A stretch of 64,000 nt of DNA from the NCBI RefSeq assembly GCF_000317635.1, contig NC_019779.1:2356001-2420000 (forward strand), read 5' to 3'. The notes under the pieces are model-generated. The model made no database searches. It was not told the DNA's origin and worked only from the letters and a program-made list of their open reading frames with translations. Origin of the DNA: Halothece sp. PCC 7418 (GTDB taxonomy: Bacteria > Cyanobacteriota > Cyanobacteriia > Cyanobacteriales > Rubidibacteraceae). The stretch's first letter is position 1, and each line of letters opens with the position of its first letter. Shown piece after piece: positions 57,701-63,526 of the stretch. The position numbers were made by a program, and so were the translations under genes.

Positions 57701-57863
57701 CTAACCCGCGCATGGCTAGAGTCATCACTTTAGCAGAAAAGAAACCTGTGGCGCGATCGTAGCGCACCGCCCGTTCTAACGCGGGTTCGTAAAACTCTTT
57801 AACTAGGCTTTCCGTATCAGAATCGTATTTTGTCTTCCAAGCGCGATCGATTAGCAGATTCAT
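54726..57863 (-). CDS. PLD-domain/SNF2-helicase fusion protein
   Basis: 1045 aa. N-terminal phospholipase D-like nuclease domain (about 20-210) with H145 and K147 in FHEKAGVI, the pattern H-x-K of the PLD superfamily, and FNGSVNET (161-168). A proline-rich linker (about 235-262) leads to a SNF2/HepA-type helicase: Walker A DEVGLGKT (319-326), DEAH (436-439), LLTATPMQ, and motif VI MRVEQRIGRIDRLGQ. Acidic C-terminal tail. Such fusions occur in prokaryotic defence islands and are thought to translocate on and cut foreign DNA; that role is inferred. A GTG one codon upstream is an alternative start. Several HIP1 sites indicate cyanobacterial residence. Confidence 0.82.
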   Translation of the reverse strand: MNLLIDRAWKTKYDSDTESLVKEFYEPALERAVRYDRATGFFSAKVMTLAMRGLEGLIHNQGRMRLIIGCTLGEAEVTAIERGEKLKAVVEEKLTVNPLTSNDSEEIDALELLSWMIAQDYLEIKLALPCSAERKAIPAQGIFHEKAGVIEDKAGNRLAFNGSVNETAKGWRGNWESFHVFTDWGGTKTYVDDEETGFAKLWANQAKRCLVIDVPQAVTEQLLHYLPPNDQKPKRLEKVETELQPTTTPSPKPEPITLDPQPEDLYRKVWTLIQQGPAIPGRGDYVGEATSTVTPWPHQIKTFQRLYHHWPPTLLIADEVGLGKTIEAGLLLRQAWLSGKAKRILILAPKSVLTQWQIELREKFNLNWPIYDGKALNWYDCPAWRALGKNTIQPVSRETWHQEPCTIVSSHLMRRRDRARELIEDAESYDLIILDEAHHARRRGAGGTQQKGPNLLLSLMQQLKYKTQGLILLTATPMQIDPIEVWDLLSLFGLPPEWNVKHFQDFFECASSANPSNAQFEFMARLFRSVEAAYGETPLEAVQKYVPKQSKLAAKKILNALRDEATLPRRQLNSDRRRAAIEIMKANTPVGRLLSRHTRQLLRRYYEAGKISTRIATRQVEDKFVSLSSQEKTLYDAVEDYIASTYNNATQAEKNAVGFVMTIYRRRLASSFAALARTLSQRLNRLERTHYYQPTLIDEDILDDEASEEIMDEDQANQLEQEALKNEEVRELAWLREQIEALPTDTKAQVLLDYLQQVKQEGYQQIIVFSQYTDTMDFLRQYLASVSNYKIVCFSGRGGEIPTSDSTWQRISRDKTKQIFRDGKADILLCTDAAAEGLNFQFCGAMINYDMPWNPMRVEQRIGRIDRLGQKYPTIKILNLHYQDTVETDVYIALRDRIGLFSQYVGKLQPILSSIPKNFATVALANRDEKEQKKADLVETVNEDVKEKESDSFDLDQVTDAELEEPLRPEPLYNFETLDQLIQRVDLRPPGLEIERLQSKEYKFSMPGMSEVLRVTTAPDYFEQHPDSTELWSPGSPLFPIVEGL

Positions 57864-57930
57864 CACTCATCTCTGCCCACAACATTTACAATTAGTACAG
57901 GGTTAACTGAGTTGAAAGGAGGGCAACACT

Positions 57931-58926
57931 ATGAACGATACCATCACTATGTCTGCTCTCTACAAAAAACTCAAAAGAAAGGGTTTGCAAGAGGAATACA
58001 TTCAGAAGACAGTTTTGCCCAGTTGGTGGAGTACAGAACTAAACGACAAACCTGCTGCGGTTTTAGAAGGGGCGGGTTACATTGCTCAACGTCTGAACAT
58101 AGACCTCAAGAGTCTTCTTGCTGAAGATGAGGAACCTCGCTTTAAACCGTTACCCCATACAAAATTTAAATATCATCAACAAAACAAAACTGGAACCCCT
58201 AACATAGCCTATCAAATCGCCACAAAGGTCGCAGAGGCAGTTGCTTTTGCCACTAATCTCCAATTTGGATCGCTGCCCTCAGATTCATCTGAAATGCGGT
58301 CGGAGATTCTTGCCAAGCACTCTCTCGTCAACTTATCTAGCTTACTCGATTACTGCTGGGAAAAGGGAATCGCTGTTGTTTATTTTCATCACTATCCTAA
58401 AAACCAACGTAAACTAACAGGAATGATTCAATGGCAAGGAAACCAGCCTGTGATTGTTCTTAGTAGTGGTAAAACTTATCCTGCGTGTTTAGCATTTCAT
58501 CTTGCTCATGAACTCGGTCATCTTGCCCTTGGTCATGTTAAACAAGGAGAAGGAATTTTAATTGATGAGGAAATTAAAGAGGACTCTAACGACCAAGAAG
58601 AGATTGAAAGTAATCAGTTTGCAACCTATCTCTTAGTTGATCGTTTCGATAACTGTTTCAAACGCCATAACATTTATAGTAGTGGTAAACTCAGAGAAAA
58701 AATAGATAAAATTATCAAGAAAGAACCAACTATTGACCCTTGTGCAATTGCCTTCAATTATGGGTGGCATACTGGAAATTTTGGTTGCGCTCAAAAAGCT
58801 GTTAATGAAATAGATGGCTCAAAAGATGGACATGAAATCATTAATCAGTTCCTTGAAGAGCAAATTAATTGGGATGATTTAAGCGAGAACCAAGCTGATT
58901 ACTTAGACCAAATTCTCGGAGAATAA
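57931..58926 (+). CDS. ImmA/IrrE-family metallopeptidase with N-terminal domain
   Basis: 331 aa. An N-terminal helical part (1 to about 65, YIAQRLNIDLKSLL) resembles the XRE-type HTH often fused to ImmA proteins. The zinc peptidase motif is HELGH (193-197), with a downstream Glu in EIESNQFATYLL as third ligand candidate. Family members cleave or de-repress XRE repressors. The start has AAGGAGG 9 bases upstream. The stop is one base before the TTG start of the next gene, so the pair is translationally coupled. Divergent from the PLD-helicase gene with 67 bases between starts. Confidence 0.85.
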   Translation: MNDTITMSALYKKLKRKGLQEEYIQKTVLPSWWSTELNDKPAAVLEGAGYIAQRLNIDLKSLLAEDEEPRFKPLPHTKFKYHQQNKTGTPNIAYQIATKVAEAVAFATNLQFGSLPSDSSEMRSEILAKHSLVNLSSLLDYCWEKGIAVVYFHHYPKNQRKLTGMIQWQGNQPVIVLSSGKTYPACLAFHLAHELGHLALGHVKQGEGILIDEEIKEDSNDQEEIESNQFATYLLVDRFDNCFKRHNIYSSGKLREKIDKIIKKEPTIDPCAIAFNYGWHTGNFGCAQKAVNEIDGSKDGHEIINQFLEEQINWDDLSENQADYLDQILGE

Positions 58927-58927
58927 C

Positions 58928-59602
58928 TTGTCTGTTTGTATCTACTGTATTGATAATGATGTCCTGAAAAAGCTGATTACCTTTGAATTGTTTGATTGGA
59001 CGCTTGACTTATTTAATTGTAGTTACCCGCAAGTTAATATTTTAGAAACGGCTCAGTATAAGTTTGAAGGAGACTGGCGAAAATTAAAAAAGGGGAAAAG
59101 CAGAAGAACGGAAGATAAGTTGATTAAATACGAGGAAGTTGTTGCACTTGCCAAAACATTGCCTCAAATTTCAAAAGTATCTGTTGCTATAGAGATTTTT
59201 GAACAATTATCTAGCTTTGAAAATATTGATCCAGGTGAAGCGATTCTAACCAGTCACGCGATCGCGCTTCTAAAAAAAGACGAAGATGCTCAGATTTTTA
59301 CAGGCGATAAAAGATTCCTCATCGCTTTAGCACAAGTAGATTTACCAGAGATTAATTCTTATCTCAAGCATCGGATTTGGTGCTTAGAACAACTGGTTCT
59401 CAAAAATATTGATTACTATGGCTTTGAATGGGTTCGAGAGCAGATTGTTCCCGTTCGGGATTGTGATCGCGCTATAAAAGCAGTTTTTGGTTCGGGCGAT
59501 CAATCTTCTTCCTGTAACGCTATTCCGACTTTGAAACAGTATATTGAAGACATTAGAGCAACCACAGGGAGTTTATTATCTCCTTATCCCAATTTCTACT
59601 AA
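58928..59602 (+). CDS. PIN-domain-like protein coupled to ImmA/IrrE
   Basis: 224 aa from TTG at 58928. N-terminal CIDNDVLKKL (first PIN Asp), a central acidic pair in ENIDPGEAILTSHAIAL, and FTGDKRFL (Asp of the TGDxxF PIN motif) make the four-acid set of a PIN nuclease plausible. The C-terminal about 85 residues are extra. Encoded directly after the peptidase, which suggests a peptidase-regulated nuclease or toxin module. An HIP1 12-mer lies in frame. No Shine-Dalgarno sequence of its own, as expected for coupling. Confidence 0.7.
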   Translation: MSVCIYCIDNDVLKKLITFELFDWTLDLFNCSYPQVNILETAQYKFEGDWRKLKKGKSRRTEDKLIKYEEVVALAKTLPQISKVSVAIEIFEQLSSFENIDPGEAILTSHAIALLKKDEDAQIFTGDKRFLIALAQVDLPEINSYLKHRIWCLEQLVLKNIDYYGFEWVREQIVPVRDCDRAIKAVFGSGDQSSSCNAIPTLKQYIEDIRATTGSLLSPYPNFY

Positions 59603-59701
59603 ATGATTGATGTTGACACTTTTCCTCTAATTTTCATTAAGTATGTTCTCACTCATGCTGAGTATGATAAGGAGGCTTGGAAAAATGACCCGTACTACTA
59701 A
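59603..59701 (+). pseudogene. C-terminal stub of a HigB toxin
   Basis: Starting at the ATG that overlaps the preceding TAA, 32 codons read IFIKYVLTHAEYDKEAWKND, the C-terminal strand and tail of HigB (RelE-fold) toxins, ending 17 bases inside higA. The N-terminal two thirds are gone, so the toxin is inactive. The higA ribosome site AAGGAGG is embedded in it. Confidence 0.65.
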
Positions 59702-60092
59702 TCAAAATCTGACAGATATTACTGATATATTCCCTTTCGTTATTAAAACAGAAGAGCAATATAACAAAGCGTTGTCTATTACTGAGAGTCTTTTCTTTAA
59801 AGAAAATCGAAATCAAGAAGAAGAAAAAGCGCTTGATGTTTGGACTGTTTTAATTGAGATGTATGAAAATCAGCAGTTTTCTCCTGGGTCTGAAGCGACT
59901 CCTGTTTCTACTTTAAATACTCTGATGGAATCACAAGGGATTACTCAAGCTGATTTAGTCCGTGAAGGGATTGGCTCAAGTGGAGTAGTTTCTGAAATCG
60001 TGAATAACAAGCGAACCATTAGTAATAAACAAGCTAAAAAGTTAGCTGAAATTTTTCATGTTTCTCCTGAAGTTTTCATCCATTTCGATTAG
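59685..60092 (+). CDS. higA: HigA-type antitoxin (XRE HTH)
   Basis: 135 aa from ATG at 59685, chosen for AAGGAGG 9 bases upstream. N-terminal helical region (FPFVIKTEEQYNKAL...IEMYENQQF) typical of the HigA type, then the XRE HTH (TLNTLMESQGITQADLVREG, VVSEIVNNKRTISNKQAKKL). Its partner HigB is reduced to a 32-codon stub, so this is an orphan antitoxin or repressor; it might instead be a substrate for the ImmA/IrrE peptidase upstream. Confidence 0.82.
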   Translation: MTRTTNQNLTDITDIFPFVIKTEEQYNKALSITESLFFKENRNQEEEKALDVWTVLIEMYENQQFSPGSEATPVSTLNTLMESQGITQADLVREGIGSSGVVSEIVNNKRTISNKQAKKLAEIFHVSPEVFIHFD

Positions 60093-60130
60093 AAGCGATT
60101 TTATTGACTGATTTTAGATAAAAACTTTAA

Positions 60131-60211
60131 ATGATAGTCGTTTCTGATACAACTCCAATTAGTGAGTTGACTAAAGTGAGTTATCTGAATTTACTTTATG
60201 AGTTATTTTAA
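60131..60211 (+). pseudogene. N-terminal stub of a DUF3368/PIN gene
   Basis: 26 codons, MIVVSDTTPISELTKVSYLN then LLYELF and TAA: the conserved start of the DUF3368 PIN-like toxins, cut off after the first helix. It ends 4 bases inside the vapC 3' end. Confidence 0.6.
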
Positions 60212-60606
60212 GTAAATAGTAAACGTATAAACCCTTCTTGTTCAAAATGACGATCAGTTGTTAATGCTTCTGTTATTCCTCGCTTTTGCATCAAGACAAA
60301 ACTAACAGCATCGCACAAGGAATAAGTTTTATCGACTCTTTCCATCAATAGAGTCATCCCTTGACAATGTAACAACTCATCAACCCAAACCACTTCAATA
60401 TCGGGATGCTCCAATAAATCATTCATGAAATTTAAGGTCGGGAGTCGCGGAAACCGTCTGACTTCAGCAAGAGCAATTAATTCAGCTAAAACATAGCTAT
60501 GGGTTAAACTCTGGTTAGCAAGATTAAAGTATTCAACTGCTTGCTCATGTTGCGGTTCGGCTTGATGGAGATAACAGAGCAATCCTGATGTATCTAAAAG
60601 TAACAT
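60208..60606 (-). CDS. VapC-type PIN-domain toxin
   Basis: 132 aa. PIN ribonuclease: LLLDTSGLLCYL (D5), Glu in VLAELIALAE, DAVSFVLMQKRGI (D99) and LTTDRHFEQEGF (D118) give the acidic active site. It follows the antitoxin gene with no spacer (60606/60607), the usual vapBC order. Confidence 0.88.
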   Translation of the reverse strand: MLLLDTSGLLCYLHQAEPQHEQAVEYFNLANQSLTHSYVLAELIALAEVRRFPRLPTLNFMNDLLEHPDIEVVWVDELLHCQGMTLLMERVDKTYSLCDAVSFVLMQKRGITEALTTDRHFEQEGFIRLLFT

Positions 60607-60891
60607 TTAGTTTTCTGTTTCATTCTCGTTATTGTAAGCTCTAGCTAAATCAGCATCAATGCTTTCGTTATCTGCGCCTGTCGGATAACCTAAGTTTATT
60701 GCACCTGCATGGCGACGGAAGCGATCGCGCACTGCTTCTTTTTCTGCAACTGTTCGATCTTCTTGGTTGTGAGATTGTTGAGTTAGCGAGAAAACAATCC
60801 ATTCTTGAAGGGATAAACCAGCATTTTTGGCTTGCTGTTTCAGGGTTTGATACACTTCATCACTTAATTCTAAGTTTAAATTTTGACTCAT
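60607..60891 (-). CDS. VapB-type antitoxin
   Basis: 94 aa. The N-terminal LNLELSDEVYQTLKQQAKNA is a ribbon-helix-helix DNA-binding domain (CopG/Arc type), and the C-terminal acidic part (GADNESIDADLARAYNNENE) should wrap the toxin. It is directly upstream of vapC and presumably autorepresses the pair. Confidence 0.82.
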   Translation of the reverse strand: MSQNLNLELSDEVYQTLKQQAKNAGLSLQEWIVFSLTQQSHNQEDRTVAEKEAVRDRFRRHAGAINLGYPTGADNESIDADLARAYNNENETEN

Positions 60892-60944
60892 TTTGACTGT
60901 CTCAGTGGGTCATGATTTTTTTACAGGTTAACACTGGTCGCTGC

Positions 60945-61420
60945 TTACTCTAACCATAACTCCAGTTGTTTCGGTCGCGGGACGTTCTCGCTGAATGCCA
61001 ACAGACGCAGGTTTTCCAAGACATCAAAATCTTGCGCTGCTTCGGCGACGGGACCGTCTTCTCTAGAAACTCTGCGTTGATCTTTTTTAATTTTGGTTCT
61101 GATTTACGATAATATCTTGGATTTGATTCTTTGTTCCCTTTAGAATCGGTATAAAATTCTTTGAGTCCAACATCGACACCAATGGTATTATGCGTAGCTT
61201 GTAGAGTTTCTTTCACTTCAATTGCTACACAAAACTGGCAATAGTATCCATCGGGTCTGCGAACCAACCTGACTCGTTTAATTTGGTCTTCTGAATAAAA
61301 AACCTAAATCCCAAGTACCAATAAATTTTAACTTCCCAATTCCTTTTTGGTCAGTGAACTTAATGTGTTTTGGGTCTAAGAGTTTCCATCCTGACTGTTT
61401 ATATTCAACCGCAGCCACTT
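60945..61420 (-). pseudogene. Decayed TnpB (IS200/IS605 OrfB) remnant
   Basis: The minus strand encodes TnpB pieces in two frames: VEYKQSGWKLLDPKHIKFTD, then after a frameshift YSEDQIKRVRLVRRPDGYYC and HNTIGVDVGLKEFYTDSKGN (first RuvC Asp in GVDVGL). Beyond KSEPKLKK the central RuvC and zinc parts are deleted, and a C-terminal-looking tail (FDVLENLRLLAFSE) closes at 60945. No TnpA and no intact ends. It is nonfunctional as a nuclease. Confidence 0.75.
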
Positions 61421-61440
61421 CATATAGTTTGATTTAATCT

Positions 61441-61826
61441 ATAATAACTTCTAATCCCCTCCTGACCTAGCTTTCTAGCAGCTTAGAGGACAAAATTTTC
61501 CTCTTCTACGATTGGCCAACTTCTTCTTCCAAAAATGCTGAAACGCGCTCAATGAGGCTAACGAAAAACTTGGCTTATAAGCGAAGATCTGGTCAAATTC
61601 TTCTTCCAAAAGTGGCCAATTTCTTGTCCGAGTCACAGGGGGTTATAACTTGAATCATAACTTTGCAGTTTTTATAAGGTTATGGTTCAAAAAGTTACGG
61701 ACAATTTCTGTTTTTCCCTGCATGAGAAAGGCTAAAAAAGTCCCAATTTCATAAATGATGTCATCTTTCAGTGAAAATTAAGGCAACCCTTCCACAATCA
61801 AAAGCAGTAAGCAAACAGAAACAAAT
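61441..61826. other. Right island edge and arsM upstream region
   Basis: 386 bases without a gene. The first part carries the right-edge 20-bp repeats (listed separately). The rest (61638-61826) is AT-rich, with no ATCAA-N6-TTGAT operator that I could find, and must contain the arsM promoter. Confidence 0.55.
61513..61637. repeat. Right-edge cluster of 20-bp repeats (TnsB-site-like)
   Basis: TGGCCAACTTCTTCTTCCAA (61513-61532), TGGTCAAATTCTTCTTCCAA (61590-61609) and a degenerate TGGCCAATTTCTTGTCCGAG (61613-61632) followed by TCACA. All three run in the same direction, opposite to the outermost left copy at 51276. Confidence 0.85.
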
Positions 61827-62795
61827 ATGACTTATCTCGAAACAACCGCACAATTTTATAAAGAAGTCGCTGAAACCCCAGAAGTGGGCTTATGTTGCGT
61901 TCAAAATGGCTCGTTTCAACTCCCAGGACTCAGTATTCCCTCTGCCATGCAGGAAATGAACTACGGCTGTGGCACAACCGTTCAACCCACAGAATTAGGG
62001 AATCAACCGACTGTCCTCTATGTTGGTGTTGGCGGAGGGTTAGAAGCCCTGCAATTTGCTTATTTTTCTCCTCGTTCGGAAGCCATTATCGCCGTGGAAC
62101 CGGTTGCAGAAATGCGTGAAGTGGCAAAACGGAATCTCAATCAAGCTGCTCAACAAAATGACTGGTTTGATCCCAGTTTTGTCAAAATTGTTGCTGGGGA
62201 TGCTTTTAGTTTACCCGTTCCTGATGAATCCGTTGATGTGGTCGCGCAAAATTGTCTGTTTAATATCTTTGAACTGCAAGACTTAAAAACCGCTCTGCAA
62301 GAAGTTTATCGCGTTCTCAAACCAGGCGGTCGTCTATTGATGAGTGACCCCATTGCGGTGCAGCCGATTCCAGAAAAACTCCGTCAAGATGAACGGTTAC
62401 GGGCGATGTGTCTGTCTGGGGCGTTGACTTATACTGAGTATATGAATTGCTTGGTAGAAGCTGGGTTTGGTGAAATTGAAGTGCGGGCGCGTCGCCCTTA
62501 CCGCCTACTCGATACCGCCACCTATGGCTTAAGTGAAGATTTACAGCTTGATAGTTTAGACTCCGTTGCGTTGAAAGTTCCCACACCCGCCGATGGTGCT
62601 TGCATTTTTACTGGCAAAACAGCGATTTATCGAGGTTCAGAAGAAACTTGGGATGACGGGAAAGGACACACTTTCCAAAAAGGTGTTCCTTTAGGGGTTT
62701 GTGATAAAACCGCTCATCAACTTGCCCAACAGTTTCCAGACAGCATTGTTGTCACTGCATCAACTTGGCATTATCAAGGGGATGGCTGTTGTTAA
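61827..62795 (+). CDS. arsM: Arsenite methyltransferase ArsM (arsenosugar type)
   Basis: 322 aa. SAM-dependent methylation of As(III), in cyanobacteria a first step towards arsenosugars. Methyltransferase motif I is VLYVGVGGGLEALQFAYF, with the acidic residue in IAVEPVAEMREVAK. Arsenite-binding Cys candidates are in VGLCCVQNG, the NYGCG segment and RLRAMCLSGALTYTEYMNC. It ends GDGCC. The family-specific segment GALTYTEYMNCLVEAGFGEI is present. Probably acts with the Acr3 exporter at 21.5 kb. Preceded directly by the island edge, so it belongs to the core chromosome side. Confidence 0.92.
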   Translation: MTYLETTAQFYKEVAETPEVGLCCVQNGSFQLPGLSIPSAMQEMNYGCGTTVQPTELGNQPTVLYVGVGGGLEALQFAYFSPRSEAIIAVEPVAEMREVAKRNLNQAAQQNDWFDPSFVKIVAGDAFSLPVPDESVDVVAQNCLFNIFELQDLKTALQEVYRVLKPGGRLLMSDPIAVQPIPEKLRQDERLRAMCLSGALTYTEYMNCLVEAGFGEIEVRARRPYRLLDTATYGLSEDLQLDSLDSVALKVPTPADGACIFTGKTAIYRGSEETWDDGKGHTFQKGVPLGVCDKTAHQLAQQFPDSIVVTASTWHYQGDGCC

Positions 62796-63001
62796 ATAGA
62801 GCGTTCCTTAGTTCAGTTCGAGGCAAAAAAAGATTAATGTTTCTATTATCCAAAACTCAGTTTCTACTTAGAAAAACGAGTGAAGATAATAATTAAGGGA
62901 AGGAAGATATAGGCAGATTCAACCCCTGAGGGATTAAGTTTTCCTTGATCCCTCTTTCTCCCCTCCCGAGAAAGCCAACAATTGAATTGGAGGGAAAGAT
63001 A

Positions 63002-63361
63002 ATGAAACGCTTTTTAACAGGTACTGTATTTACAATTTTCTTAGCCACAACTTCTACTGCTGCCTCTGCCGGAGAAGTCGCTGTTAATTCGGCAAATCGT
63101 TCAGTCAATCGAGATATTAAACCATTTAATTTAGTCCATCGCGCCTACAGTGGTCATTTTTCCGAACAAGGAGTTCCCGGTTTTAATGCCTTAGAGACGG
63201 CGTATCAAAGCGGTCAAATTGAAGCGGAAGATTTGGTGCAAACGGCGGTTGATCAAGGACGACTGTCTCCAGAGATGCTCGATGATGCAGGCTATGTCAA
63301 TGCGGTCGATTTTCAACTGCAAGACTTGCGCGATCGCGATAGTGGTGGTTTAAATGATTAA
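63002..63361 (+). CDS. Small exported protein
   Basis: 119 aa from ATG at 63002 (GGAGGG 7 bases upstream). Signal peptide: KRFLTGTVFTIFLATTSTAA with cleavage near ASAGE. The mature part is soluble, acidic and helical (NALETAYQSGQIEAEDLVQT, LSPEMLDDAGYVNAVDFQLQ). Unknown family; likely periplasmic. Followed by a good terminator. Confidence 0.75.
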   Translation: MKRFLTGTVFTIFLATTSTAASAGEVAVNSANRSVNRDIKPFNLVHRAYSGHFSEQGVPGFNALETAYQSGQIEAEDLVQTAVDQGRLSPEMLDDAGYVNAVDFQLQDLRDRDSGGLND

Positions 63362-63412
63362 TCCAGTTTCCTATCATTGCTCAGCTTAAGCACTGATTAA
63401 ACATAGTCTTAG

Positions 63413-63438
63413 AAAATCCCGCACGCTTGTGGGATTTT
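63413..63438 (+). terminator. Rho-independent terminator
   Basis: AAATCCCGCA and TGTGGGATTT pair around a 4-base loop, followed directly by TTTC TTT, 55 bases after the exported-protein stop. Confidence 0.8.
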
Positions 63439-63526
63439 TCTTTGATGATATATTCTCTTTTCCAGCCCTTGAGGATGAATCAACGATTCTATATTAGAGG
63501 TTAGAGTGAAAATTAAACCCTAGCCT

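Larger units (their letters stand above)
51274..61637. mobile_element. Tn7-like genomic island (decayed) beside tRNA-Ala
   Basis: About 10.4 kb between the tRNA-Ala gene and arsM. Both edges carry copies of one 20-bp motif: left 51276-51295 (inverted), 51299-51318 and 51327-51346; right 51-kb-distant 61513-61532, 61590-61609 and a decayed 61613-61632. Contents: a TniQ family protein, a TnsC fragment, a truncated GmrSD-type nuclease, a PLD-SNF2 protein, an ImmA/PIN pair, HigA, VapBC and a TnpB remnant. The left end starts TGT and the right end closes with ACA, as in Tn7-like elements, but I found no 5-bp target duplication, and TnsA/TnsB are missing. Exact borders are therefore inferred. Confidence 0.65.

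Noticed and set aside
51269-61642. 5-bp target duplication of the island
   Set aside because: The bases flanking the proposed TGT and ACA ends (TTTAT and GGGGG) do not match, so a duplication is not claimed.
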